DNA of 60,280 bases. Origin: Opitutaceae bacterium (GTDB taxonomy: Bacteria > Verrucomicrobiota > Verrucomicrobiia > Opitutales > Opitutaceae). Within the stretch, counting starts at the first letter, position 1. Each line of letters opens with the position of its first letter. A program made the translations under genes and the position numbers. The DNA lies in contig JANQSC010000042.1 in NCBI GenBank assembly GCA_028284235.1, forward strand, positions 1-60,280, read 5' to 3'. Positions 51,093-60,003 of this stretch are shown here, in pieces. The notes under the pieces are model-generated. The model did not search any database. It was not told the origin of the DNA and saw nothing but the letters and a program-made list of their open reading frames with translations.

Positions 51093-52673
51093 TCAGCGCC
51101 GCTGTGCGAACATCCAGTCCCACAGCTTCGGATCCCAATACGCATTGAGCCAGGAATCGTGCCCCACTCCCGGGTATTCCGTGTACTGGACGTCGCCGCC
51201 GGCCGCCGCGATGGCCCGATTCATGTCGCGCGAACGATCCACGGCAACCGCCCGATCTTGATCGCCATGAAACAGCCAAAACGGCGTTTTCGTAAAACGC
51301 TCCGCCTCCTCCGGCCGCCATCCCCCGCAAACCGGCGCCGCGGCCGCCCAAAAGTCAGGCCGAGCCGACACGGCGCTAAACGTGCCAAAGCCGCCCATCG
51401 ACAGACCGGTTACATACAAGCGCGACCGGTCGATCCGCTCGCTCGCCACCACATGATCCACCAAGTCCAGCAACACCGGCTGCTTGCTCGGACGAGTGCC
51501 GCCCACCGTCCAAGTATTCGGTCCGGGGCACTGCGGCACCAAGTAGTAGGCGTCGTGGGAACCGCTCACCGAGTCCGTCGCCAAGCGAGCCGGCACGTCG
51601 GCATCGGTCAGGTTTCGAATATTGGCCGGCCCTCGACCTCCACTGCCATGCAAAAAGAGCACGAGCGGATAACGCTTGGCCGGATCGAAATTGGCCGGCT
51701 TCAAAAGCTGGTAGGCAATCGAGTCGCCGCTGCTCTCAAATACTCCCGGCTCGTAGCCCTCGTACAACGAGCGCTCCCCCTTCCAGGCCAGTTTGTCCAC
51801 CAGAAATTCGACTACCGAATCATAGCAGAGGTCCGCCGCCCCCGGGTATTTGAGCGTCGATTCCACGCCGGCCGCGTCCAGCTTCTCCTGTAAATGGAGA
51901 CCAAAATTAACATGGTGGACCTTCCAGCCGCGGGCGCGCTTGGGGTCCTCGGGAATCGCCGCGTCCGGACTCATGTTGTAGTTCATGAACACCGGAGGAT
52001 CGTCCGGAGAGATCAAATTGACGATCGACACGTCGCGGACCTGCTTCTCGAGCGCCGCTCCTTCGGTTTCGAAATAACCGCTCGGATCCACGTGATACGC
52101 GTCGTATCCGGGAATGTTCTCGACCCACCAATTCAAGTCCATCGTCGACTGGCCGCCCGTCGGGGCCACGCAGAACAAACGCGTCGACTGGCGGTCGATC
52201 GGATCCGGGCTGTCCGGATCGGCCAAATCGTCGTGGAACGCCAAATAAGCGCTCAACTGGGCCCCGGCCGAGCCGCCAAACGCCCCGACCAGCTTCGTGT
52301 CCACCGCCCACTCGCCTGCTTTCGAACGAATGAACTGCACCGCCCGAGCCACGTCACGATGGGCCGCCGGCAGCTTCGCGTGCTTGAGACGCCGGTACTC
52401 CACCGCCGCCACGTGGATTCCCGACTCGACCAAGCGGACCACTGTCGCCGGGTTTATGCTCCCCTTGTTTCCGCCCGTAAAGCCGCCGCCATGAATGTAA
52501 ATCGCCACCGGCCCGCGATAGCCGATATCGGCCTTCCAAAAGTCGAGGACCTGCTCTGGGTGATCGCCATAAGCCACATTCGCGTGCGTTGGCGGCGGAA
52601 GTTCCGGTCGCTTCGGCTGGGCGATAAGCGCGCAAGCGAACAACACGGAGAATAAGACAAGGGGTAGTTTCAT
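51093..52673 (-). CDS. Double-headed secreted alpha/beta hydrolase
   Basis: A 526-residue protein (ATG at 52673, signal residues 1-18) with two esterase domains. Domain 1 (about 25-270) is BD-FAE/HSL-like: oxyanion motif IHGGGFTGG, nucleophile GGSAGAQ and late FMNYN. Domain 2 (about 295-526) is PHB-depolymerase-like: FLHGSGGRGP, GLSMGGFG, HGDQDRAV and GVGHDSW, similar to the single esterase at 30532. It could remove two kinds of ester substituents from one polysaccharide. The join is in one continuous frame with no sign of a sequencing error. Confidence 0.9.
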   Translation of the reverse strand: MKLPLVLFSVLFACALIAQPKRPELPPPTHANVAYGDHPEQVLDFWKADIGYRGPVAIYIHGGGFTGGNKGSINPATVVRLVESGIHVAAVEYRRLKHAKLPAAHRDVARAVQFIRSKAGEWAVDTKLVGAFGGSAGAQLSAYLAFHDDLADPDSPDPIDRQSTRLFCVAPTGGQSTMDLNWWVENIPGYDAYHVDPSGYFETEGAALEKQVRDVSIVNLISPDDPPVFMNYNMSPDAAIPEDPKRARGWKVHHVNFGLHLQEKLDAAGVESTLKYPGAADLCYDSVVEFLVDKLAWKGERSLYEGYEPGVFESSGDSIAYQLLKPANFDPAKRYPLVLFLHGSGGRGPANIRNLTDADVPARLATDSVSGSHDAYYLVPQCPGPNTWTVGGTRPSKQPVLLDLVDHVVASERIDRSRLYVTGLSMGGFGTFSAVSARPDFWAAAAPVCGGWRPEEAERFTKTPFWLFHGDQDRAVAVDRSRDMNRAIAAAGGDVQYTEYPGVGHDSWLNAYWDPKLWDWMFAQRR

Positions 52674-52827
52674 CGTCTCCGAATACACCCGCGACACTCT
52701 CGCAGGTCAATCACCGTCGAAAGCGCGGAAATTTTCCGGTTCTCGCATGAATTAAATTCCAACCCGCGATCGAAACCGGTAACCCTCTCCAGCAGAAACG
52801 GAGTTTCCCTTTGCCAGCCGCCCAATC

Positions 52828-54210
52828 ATGAGAGCCCCCTTACTCGCATTTCTTGTCCTCGCCACCGCTGCCTCGATCGCCACGGCCGCCGGCGACCGAC
52901 CGAATTTCGTCTTCGTTCTCGCCGACGACCTCAGCCACTTCGACGTCGGCTGCTACGGCGGCCAAGCCCACACGCCCCACATGGACGGCCTCGCCCAGGA
53001 AGGCGTGCGCTTCACCAATTGCTTCCAATCCTCGCCCACTTGCTCCCCGACGCGCCACAATATCTACACCGGCCAATCCCCATTCAAAACCGGAGCCTAC
53101 CCCAACCATACCTTCGCCAACCCGGGCACCGAGTCTATCGTCCACTACCTCCAGCCGCTCGGCTACCGAGTCGCCATTAGCGGCAAAACCCACATCAAGC
53201 CGCAAAGCGTCTTCCCCTTCGAATACCTGAACAAAGGCAACAGCCCCGATTTCGACGCCATCGAAGCATTCATAAAGTCCTGCCAAACCGACGACACCCC
53301 ATTCTGCCTCTTTATCACCTCCAACGAGCCGCACGCCCCGTGGGACAAGGGCGACCCCAGCCGGTACTCCGTGGACACCGTCGCACTGCCCTACACCTTC
53401 GTCGACACACCGGAAACCCGCGACGCCCAGGTTCGCTACCTAGCCGAAGCCACCTACTTCGACGCCCAAGTCGGACAAGCCCTCGACCTCGTCGACCAGT
53501 ATGGTCTGAAACAAAACACTCTCTTCATCGCCACCACCGAACAAGGCTCCAGCCTCCCCTTCGCCAAGTGGACGCTCTACGACGCAGGCCTCCACACCGG
53601 GCTAATCGCCCGCTGGCCCGGCAAAATCGAACCCGGATCAGTCTGCGACGCCCTCGTCGAGTACTCTGACATCGTCCCCACTTTCGTGGAAGCCGCGGGC
53701 GGGCAACCCGCCGCAATCCTCGACGGGAAGAGCCTCCTGCCGCTCCTTTCCGGAGAGACCAACAAGCTAAAGGACTACGTCTTCTCCCAGATGACCACCA
53801 AAGGCATCATCAACGCCCCCGAACACTTCGGGCTGCGATCCGTGCGGTCCTTGGAATACAAATACATCTGGAACTTTACGCCCGAAGTACGCTTCGAAAA
53901 CGTCGTCACCATTCCCGAGGACACCAAATGGGGTGAATCGCAAGTATTCAATTCCTGGAAACGCAAAGCAAAGCACGATCCCGACGCGGCCGAGAAAGTT
54001 CGACGCTATCACCACCGGCCGAGCGAAGAGCTTTACGCCATCGGCGAAGACTACCACGAATGGAACAACCTGGCCGACAACCCGGAATACGCTGACATCA
54101 AACGAACCCTCCGAGCCGCCCTCCTCGACTGGATGGAGCAAACCGGCGACAAGGGCCAGCAAGCCGAACTCGAAGCCGACCTCCGCCACAGCCGCAACGC
54201 GCCGAAGTAA
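52828..54210 (+). CDS. Secreted sulfatase
   Basis: A 460-residue sulfatase with signal peptide (residues 1-21). Motifs: LADDLSHFDVGCYGGQ, C72-S-P-T-R HNIYTGQSPFKTG, SGKTHIKPQ, EPHAPWDKGD and ATTEQGSSLPFAKWTLYDAG. The last replaces the more usual SDNG motif and points to the heparan N-sulfatase/S1_8-like branch. It is monocistronic; a REP-like element follows 24 bp after the stop. Confidence 0.92.
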   Translation: MRAPLLAFLVLATAASIATAAGDRPNFVFVLADDLSHFDVGCYGGQAHTPHMDGLAQEGVRFTNCFQSSPTCSPTRHNIYTGQSPFKTGAYPNHTFANPGTESIVHYLQPLGYRVAISGKTHIKPQSVFPFEYLNKGNSPDFDAIEAFIKSCQTDDTPFCLFITSNEPHAPWDKGDPSRYSVDTVALPYTFVDTPETRDAQVRYLAEATYFDAQVGQALDLVDQYGLKQNTLFIATTEQGSSLPFAKWTLYDAGLHTGLIARWPGKIEPGSVCDALVEYSDIVPTFVEAAGGQPAAILDGKSLLPLLSGETNKLKDYVFSQMTTKGIINAPEHFGLRSVRSLEYKYIWNFTPEVRFENVVTIPEDTKWGESQVFNSWKRKAKHDPDAAEKVRRYHHRPSEELYAIGEDYHEWNNLADNPEYADIKRTLRAALLDWMEQTGDKGQQAELEADLRHSRNAPK

Positions 54211-54234
54211 GTGAAACGGATTTCTATATTGAAA

Positions 54235-54306
54235 AACCCGCCGGGACGTCGGGTTCCACCCTTGATCCATGAAAACAAAAGGTGGAACGCGACGTCCCGG
54301 CGCGTT
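54235..54306. repeat. REP-like double hairpin
   Basis: Units at 54235-54260 and 54281-54306. The left has AACCCG/CGGGTT and the right AACGCG/CGCGTT, the mirror image of the 3046 element. Confidence 0.8.
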
Positions 54307-54325
54307 TTTGCACCGCTGAAACAAA

Positions 54326-54374
54326 CGACTTGTCGCGGCGTAGCTCGGAGAGCGAAGACGGATGTCCAAAAAAA
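54326..54374. repeat. Inverted copy of the TTTTTTGGACAT module
   Basis: On the minus strand it reads ATTTTTTTGGACATCCGTCT, TCGCTCTCCGAGCTACGCCG, CGACAAGTCG, matching 6518-6570. It is directly next to a REP-like element, so two repeat families meet here. Confidence 0.65.
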
Positions 54375-54422
54375 TACCACTCAACTAATTTCCAACCACA
54401 ACCCACACCTAACACTACAATC

Positions 54423-56972
54423 GTGAATACACGCTCCCTATCTCTCATTCTCCTTGTCTCTCTTTCCCTTTCCCCGCTCACCGCGGCGGACTACTCGCTC
54501 GAAGTCCCGAGCGACGTCACCCGCCCGTGGATCGCCCCCGAGATTTGGTCCACTCCGATGATGGACTGGCAAGTCGCCAACGGGCGCGTCGAGATCGCCC
54601 AAGGGGGACGCGGGCACGACATCCAGCTCCTCACCCATCAAATGCGCCCCGGAAACGGATCCTTCAAAATGACCCTCCGGACCGGCTCCCTCAACGACCA
54701 TTCCCAAGAAGAAGGAACCGGCGCCACCGGCTTTCGCTTCGCCGTGACCGGGGCCATGCCCGAAGAATACCGCTCCAACCTCTTCGGCAGCTCCGGGGTC
54801 AACGCCGGAATCACCACCGAGGGAAAGCTCTTCATCGGAAGTAATTTCTCCACGGATACGCTCGATGCGAGCCTCCTCAAAGACGTCCGCCTCGAAATCG
54901 AGATCGACTGCGACGGACCCCACGCCAGCGCCACCCTCAAGGCCCGCAAAGGCCGCGGCTCCAACCGAGTCCTCGGCGAATTCTCCGCCAAGGTGAAAAG
55001 CGATCCACTCGTCGGCAACATCGGCCTCTTCGCCGGCCCCATCGACAACGCCGGCCAGTCCAACGCCTCCCGCCGCGCCGGCTCCAATGGCGACTTTCGA
55101 TTCTGGTTCCAGGACTGGGACGTTTCCGGCGATAAAATCGTCGCCAACGAAGACCAGCGATTCGGCCCCCTCCACTGGTCCCAGTACACCCTGCACGAGG
55201 ACATCATGAAACTGACCGCCCACGTCGCTCCCGTCGGCCGAGATGAAAATCAAGTGGTCGTCCTCTCCACCAAAAAGAACGGTAAGTGGACGCCCCTCCG
55301 CAGAGCCGCCATCGATCCCCTGTCCCGTACCGCCCACTTCCGCATCGACGCCTGGGACAGCTCCCGCGACGTCGACTATCGCCTCAGCTTCGACTACGCC
55401 AGCGGCGACGGCGACACGACCGACCACTGGGATGGACGTATCCGTCGCGACCCTACGAACAAAAGCGAAATTACTCTCGCCGCTATGTCCTGCATGCACG
55501 ACTACGCGTTCCCTAACCAATACATCGCCGAATCCGTGCGGGCCCAGGACCCCGACGTCGTCTTCTTCGCCGGCGACCAAATCTACGAAAGCGTCGCCGG
55601 ATACGGCGTCGTCCGCACGAACTCCGAAGCCGACATCCCTCGAGCGGCCCTCAACTACCTTCAGAAATACTGGCTCTTCGGCTGGAGCTTTCGCGACGTA
55701 CTCAAGGACCGTCCCTCAGTCATCATTCCAGACGATCACGACGTCTACCACGGCAACATCTGGGGACAAGGCGGAGCCGCCATGCCCAAGAACGCCCAGT
55801 CGACCAGCAGCTACGGCGGATACAACATGCACCCGAAGTGGGTCAACATGGTCCAGCGCACCCAAGTGTCCTCGCTCCCTGACGCCTTCAACCCCACTCC
55901 CGTCAAGCAAGGCATCACCGTCTACTACACCGAGCTCAACGTCGGCGGCGTCAGCTTCGCCATCCTCGAAGACCGAAAGTTCAAGTCCGCCCCCGGCGAC
56001 GCCCTCGACGAACCGGTAGCCGGCAGCCAACGCCTCGACCACGTGCCCGACCCGGATTTCGACACCCGCAAGCTCGACAAGCCTGGACTCAAGCTCCTCG
56101 GCGACCGCCAAATCGAGTTCTTAGAACACTGGGCCTCCGATTGGACGGGCGACAAAATGAAAGTCGTCCTCTCCCAAACCCCATTTGGAGCCGTCGCCAC
56201 GACGCACGGCGCACCCGACGGACGCCTCGCCGCCGACCTCGACTCCAATGGCTGGCCGCAAAGCGGACGCGCCCGGGCCCTCGAGTCCATCCGCCGCGCT
56301 CACGCTGTCATGATCCACGGCGACCAGCATCTTGGCACCCTCACCCATCATGGCGTCGACGACTGGAACGACTCCGGATGGTCCTTCGCTCCCCCCGGCA
56401 TCGCCAACGGCTACAAGCGCCTCTGGGATCCGCTCGTCCCCGGCAAGAATCGCCAGCCAGGATTTCCTGAATACACCGGCGAGTTCCTCGACGGATTCCG
56501 CAACAAGGTCACCGTCTGGGCCGTCAACAACCGCCCCGACACCATCAACCCCGACTTCGAGCGTTCCAGCAATTCCATGCTCGAACGCCTGCAAGACTCC
56601 GGTAGCGGCTACGGTATCATACGATTCAATACCAAGACCTTCGAAACTACGGTAGAGAATTGGGGGCCGGACCAAAATTGGACCCCTCGCAAAAACCGAG
56701 GCCAATACGTCGGCTGGCCCAAAACTATCCCGGCCAAATCTCAGTACGGGCGCGAAGCAGACGCCCATCTGGAGACCTTCAAAGTCCCCGCTAAAGTCAC
56801 CAACGCCCAAGTGGTCAACCGATCGACCGGGGAAATCGAATACACCTACCCCGTCAAAGCCGGACAATCCGTCTCGCTTAAAGTCTTCGACAAGTCCGCC
56901 CGCTACGACGTTCTCCTGCGGGACATCGAAAACAAGGAAATCGAAAAACGCGAAAACCAAAAGGCAAACTAG
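54423..56972 (+). CDS. Exported PhoD-like phosphatase/phosphodiesterase
   Basis: An 849-residue protein from a GTG at 54423, the only start that gives a clean signal peptide (NTRSLSLILLVSLSLSPLTA); earlier starts lie in repeats. An N-terminal region (about 22-370) is beta-rich. The PhoD-like metallophosphatase part (about 380-750) has AAMSCMHD, FFAGDQIYE, IIPDDHDVYHGNIWG and VMIHGDQHLGTLTHHG as metal ligands. It is a probable periplasmic or secreted Ca/Fe-type phosphoesterase; substrate unknown. The PQQ-type protein follows after an inverted repeat. Confidence 0.88.
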   Translation: MNTRSLSLILLVSLSLSPLTAADYSLEVPSDVTRPWIAPEIWSTPMMDWQVANGRVEIAQGGRGHDIQLLTHQMRPGNGSFKMTLRTGSLNDHSQEEGTGATGFRFAVTGAMPEEYRSNLFGSSGVNAGITTEGKLFIGSNFSTDTLDASLLKDVRLEIEIDCDGPHASATLKARKGRGSNRVLGEFSAKVKSDPLVGNIGLFAGPIDNAGQSNASRRAGSNGDFRFWFQDWDVSGDKIVANEDQRFGPLHWSQYTLHEDIMKLTAHVAPVGRDENQVVVLSTKKNGKWTPLRRAAIDPLSRTAHFRIDAWDSSRDVDYRLSFDYASGDGDTTDHWDGRIRRDPTNKSEITLAAMSCMHDYAFPNQYIAESVRAQDPDVVFFAGDQIYESVAGYGVVRTNSEADIPRAALNYLQKYWLFGWSFRDVLKDRPSVIIPDDHDVYHGNIWGQGGAAMPKNAQSTSSYGGYNMHPKWVNMVQRTQVSSLPDAFNPTPVKQGITVYYTELNVGGVSFAILEDRKFKSAPGDALDEPVAGSQRLDHVPDPDFDTRKLDKPGLKLLGDRQIEFLEHWASDWTGDKMKVVLSQTPFGAVATTHGAPDGRLAADLDSNGWPQSGRARALESIRRAHAVMIHGDQHLGTLTHHGVDDWNDSGWSFAPPGIANGYKRLWDPLVPGKNRQPGFPEYTGEFLDGFRNKVTVWAVNNRPDTINPDFERSSNSMLERLQDSGSGYGIIRFNTKTFETTVENWGPDQNWTPRKNRGQYVGWPKTIPAKSQYGREADAHLETFKVPAKVTNAQVVNRSTGEIEYTYPVKAGQSVSLKVFDKSARYDVLLRDIENKEIEKRENQKAN

Positions 56973-56993
56973 CTGTCTACCGACCCCAAGGTC

Positions 56994-57031
56994 ATAGGAC
57001 CTATACGTCTTATAAGTCCTATAGGTCCTAT
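56994..57031. repeat. ATAGGACCTATA inverted repeat
   Basis: ATAGGACCTATA at 56994-57005 and TATAGGTCCTAT at 57020-57031, same arms and same 14-bp loop length as at 46280. It lies 22 bp before the next start. Confidence 0.75.
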
Positions 57032-57052
57032 CAGCCCAACCCAATCACAACC

Positions 57053-58315
57053 ATGACGAAATACCTCTCACGCACCCTCGCCAGCGCCGGCGCCCTCGCT
57101 TTCGCCCTAACCGCCACCGCCCAAGCCGACGACGGCGACTGGCTGAACTGGCGCGGGCCGAACGGCAACGGCGTCGCGCAGGACGGCCAGAAACTGCCCA
57201 CCGAGTTTTCCGAAACGAAAAACGTGCATTGGAAAGCCGCCGTCCCCGGACGCGGGCACTCCACGCCAATCGTCATGGGCGACCGCATCTTCATCACCAC
57301 CGCTCGCGAAAAGGAAGGAACCCAGTCCGCTCTCTGCTACTCGTTTTCCAGCGGAAAGCTGCTTTGGGAAACCACTTTGACCAAAGGGAAACTCCCCGAT
57401 CGTATCCACCGCAAAAATACGCATGCCTCGCCAAGCGTCGCTACCAACGGGAAACACGTTTTCGCCTTGTTCCTCGTCAAAGGCGATCGACTCAACCTTT
57501 CCGCCCTCGACCTCGACGGCAACATCGTCTGGCAGAAAGACGCCGGCCGTTTCTATTCCGAACGCTCTTTCGGCTACGGCTCGTCTCCACTGCTCGTCGA
57601 TAACACCGTCGTGATCAGCGCCGAAAGCGAAGGCAAGGGCTTCATCGCCGCCTTCGACGCGAGTTCGGGCGAGAAAGTCTGGGAAACGACGCGCAACGCC
57701 GTACGTTCGTCCTACGGTACGCCCGTCCTCGCCGACATCAACGGCTCCAGACAAATCGTCCTCAACGGAGCCGACCGCGTCGCCGCCTACGATCCGAAAA
57801 ACGGTCGCGAATTGTGGTCCGTCGAGGGCGGCGATCCGCTCATCGCCAATACGGTCGTCTGGAAGGACGGCCTCGTCTTCGCCTCCGGAGGCTATCCGGG
57901 AATCGAAACGTGGGCCATCGACGTGGCCAAACAAAAGGCGGTCTGGAGCCACCCCGCCAAATGCTACGAGCAATCGCTGCTGATTGTCGGCGACCAGCTT
58001 TACGGAGTCGCCGAAGGCGGCGTACTCCACTGTTGGGATATCGCCGACGGCAACCTCCGATGGCGCGAGCGCCTTGCCAAAGGCCCCGAAAGCGCATCGC
58101 CTATTCTCGCCGGCGGACACATCTACCACGCCAACGAAGAAGGCAAGATATCCGTCATCAAACCGAATCCCGACAAGCTCGAGCTCGCCGCGGAAAACCA
58201 GCTCGGCGACGAGATATTCGCCACGCCGGTGATCACCCGAGACCGCATTCTCGTTCGCGCCGCCCACTACGAAGGCGAAGAGCGCAGCGAGACGCTATAC
58301 TCCATCGGGCTTTAA
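57053..58315 (+). CDS. Exported PQQ-like beta-propeller protein
   Basis: A 420-residue protein with a signal peptide (residues 1-25, ending TAQADD). It opens with WLNWRGPNGNGVAQDGQKLP, typical of verrucomicrobial/planctomycete PQQ-binding-like repeat proteins, then carries about seven blades with motifs such as LDLDGNIVWQKD, FDASSGEKVWETT, YDPKNGRELWSVEGGD and WDIADGNLRWRE. It lacks a dehydrogenase catalytic part, so it is more likely a binding or scaffold propeller than an alcohol dehydrogenase. Function is unknown. Confidence 0.9.
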   Translation: MTKYLSRTLASAGALAFALTATAQADDGDWLNWRGPNGNGVAQDGQKLPTEFSETKNVHWKAAVPGRGHSTPIVMGDRIFITTAREKEGTQSALCYSFSSGKLLWETTLTKGKLPDRIHRKNTHASPSVATNGKHVFALFLVKGDRLNLSALDLDGNIVWQKDAGRFYSERSFGYGSSPLLVDNTVVISAESEGKGFIAAFDASSGEKVWETTRNAVRSSYGTPVLADINGSRQIVLNGADRVAAYDPKNGRELWSVEGGDPLIANTVVWKDGLVFASGGYPGIETWAIDVAKQKAVWSHPAKCYEQSLLIVGDQLYGVAEGGVLHCWDIADGNLRWRERLAKGPESASPILAGGHIYHANEEGKISVIKPNPDKLELAAENQLGDEIFATPVITRDRILVRAAHYEGEERSETLYSIGL

Positions 58316-58338
58316 GAGAGCTTCAACAGCTATAGTCT

Positions 58339-59637
58339 CTAGTCCACCGGGATGTCCGGTCGACGCTCTTTCCAGGCTCGGTGCTTCATGTTGCCCAGCC
58401 AGTCCTGAAAGTACTGGGCGTCCAAATCGATTTCGGCCACCGCGATGGGATCATCGTCCTTGGCCTCCGAAAGCACCTCGCCCAGCGGGTCGACAACAAA
58501 TGAACGCATGCTATAGCTCGAAGAAACTAAATACACGTGGTTCTCGATCGCCCGGGCCCGCGTCAACAAGTCGTTACCGCCCCAAATCGGCAAGAGCAGC
58601 AAATCCGCCCCCTGTGCCGCCATCGATCGCGCTGGCTCCGGAAAATGAATGTCCCAGCAAATCAACATTCCGATTTTTCCGAAATCGGTATTGAAAACTG
58701 GATACGTGTCGCCAGGCGAAAGGCCCGCCTCCCATTCCTCGCGCGGCAAATGCGTCTTGCGGTAGATCCCGTCCAATTCTCCCTGGCGGTTCAGCAAGAC
58801 CGCCGTATTGTAGACAATGTCGCCCGCTCGCTCGTATATACCCGCCACTATATAGACGCCGTGCCGCCGCGCCGCTTCTCCCAACTGGCGTGTCGTCGGA
58901 CCCGGGACCGACTCCGCCACGTCGACAAAACTCAATGGATTGCCAATCGTCGTAATCCCTTCCGGAAGGCAGATAATATCGGGACGCTTGGAGGCCGCTC
59001 GATCAAGCAACTCAAGGTAAACGTCCAAACTCTCTTGAGCGGACTTCTTGTTTCGAGCCTTGTGGTGAACCGTGGCAACGCGGACCACCCGCTTGTCTAA
59101 GGAGTCCGCCCGTTTCAACGAAACATCGTCCCACCAAACCGCGCCGCTCGCGGTAAAGCCCAACCCAAGTTGAATCTCCAACTCCGACGCGTCGGACGGC
59201 GCGTCCGTCACGTACTCCACGCGCGTCCACTCGCCTTGCCGCTCGGAACCGGCAACGAAATCCGGTGGGCGAACCTGACGCCCCTGCGCGCTCTTCCAAT
59301 GCAATCGGGCAATGACGGAGCGGTCCGCATTCTCGACGCCTTCCACTCGAAACCAAGCCTCGAACCGGTACAGTTTCCCCGGCTCGATGGACTCCACAAC
59401 CGTTTTCCAGCTCCCGAAATCCGAACCGCCTCCACGCCCCGCAATTCTCAACGATCCCTCCCCCGTACGCCCCACCTCCGAATCGAAGGCAAACTCCGGC
59501 GCGATCTCCGAACGCGGAGACCACGACGACCAGGATTCCGGCTCTTCGCTAAAAGTGGCCTCGAGATCTGCAGCCCAAGACAAACTCGAACCAAAAACCA
59601 GAAAGCAAACAGCGGGGTAAAAACGTAGCTTCCTCAT
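58339..59637 (-). CDS. Secreted carbon-nitrogen hydrolase with N-terminal CBM-like domain
   Basis: A 432-residue protein from the ATG at 59637 with signal peptide (residues 1-22). Residues about 25-175 form a jelly-roll like CBM4/9/16 domains (LYRFEAWFRVEG, SGAVWWDDVSLK). Residues about 185-430 are a nitrilase-superfamily amidase with the Glu-Lys-Cys triad in LPEGITTIG, YRKTHLPREEW and MLICWDIHFPE. Most enzymes of this superfamily are cytoplasmic; export and a carbohydrate-type domain suggest action on an N-acylated or amidated polysaccharide. That substrate idea is inference. Confidence 0.88.
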   Translation of the reverse strand: MRKLRFYPAVCFLVFGSSLSWAADLEATFSEEPESWSSWSPRSEIAPEFAFDSEVGRTGEGSLRIAGRGGGSDFGSWKTVVESIEPGKLYRFEAWFRVEGVENADRSVIARLHWKSAQGRQVRPPDFVAGSERQGEWTRVEYVTDAPSDASELEIQLGLGFTASGAVWWDDVSLKRADSLDKRVVRVATVHHKARNKKSAQESLDVYLELLDRAASKRPDIICLPEGITTIGNPLSFVDVAESVPGPTTRQLGEAARRHGVYIVAGIYERAGDIVYNTAVLLNRQGELDGIYRKTHLPREEWEAGLSPGDTYPVFNTDFGKIGMLICWDIHFPEPARSMAAQGADLLLLPIWGGNDLLTRARAIENHVYLVSSSYSMRSFVVDPLGEVLSEAKDDDPIAVAEIDLDAQYFQDWLGNMKHRAWKERRPDIPVD

Positions 59638-59829
59638 GACAAAAACCTGTACGAATCTCAGGCTTATTCCAAGCCAATTGCGGAAACCAAGCTGGAATAC
59701 ACCGACCGGGGATGACATTCTGAAATCGAACGTATGTATTCAAAATCAGAATATCCGCGCTCGGATCAGGCGCGTTCCGTGAACGTGTTCGGCTCGATTG
59801 AGGAATCTGAGAAAACGGCCCTCGACCGC

Positions 59830-60003
59830 TTACTCGGATTCTTCTGTCGTTTCCGATTCGGTGTCCGCCTGTCTCGCGGCGGCTTCCGCTTCTTCTTTGA
59901 GGCGCTTTTTCTCCGCTTTCGCCTCCGCGACCCGAAGCCGCTTATCGCGTTTTCTCTGTTCGCGCTCCAGACGCTTGTAGTCTTTGCTGGGTGTATAAGC
60001 CAT
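59830..60003 (-). CDS. Small highly charged helical protein
   Basis: A 57-residue product from the ATG at 60003: MAYTPSKDYKRLEREQRKRD then a long Lys/Arg/Glu/Ala helix and an acidic tail (TESETTEESE). Single helix or coiled coil is likely. Similar small proteins exist in many bacteria without known role. The frame extends upstream to 60081 but that part looks non-coding. Confidence 0.6.
   Translation of the reverse strand: MAYTPSKDYKRLEREQRKRDKRLRVAEAKAEKKRLKEEAEAAARQADTESETTEESE

Noticed and set aside
50574-51893. 439-codon + strand frame across the DUF1553 start and esterase end
   Set aside because: Arg-rich low-information peptide spanning an intergenic gap between two well-supported minus-strand genes.
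57107-58267. 386-codon minus-strand frame opposite the PQQ-type gene
   Set aside because: No start context or domain; the sense strand encodes a clear beta-propeller with a signal peptide.
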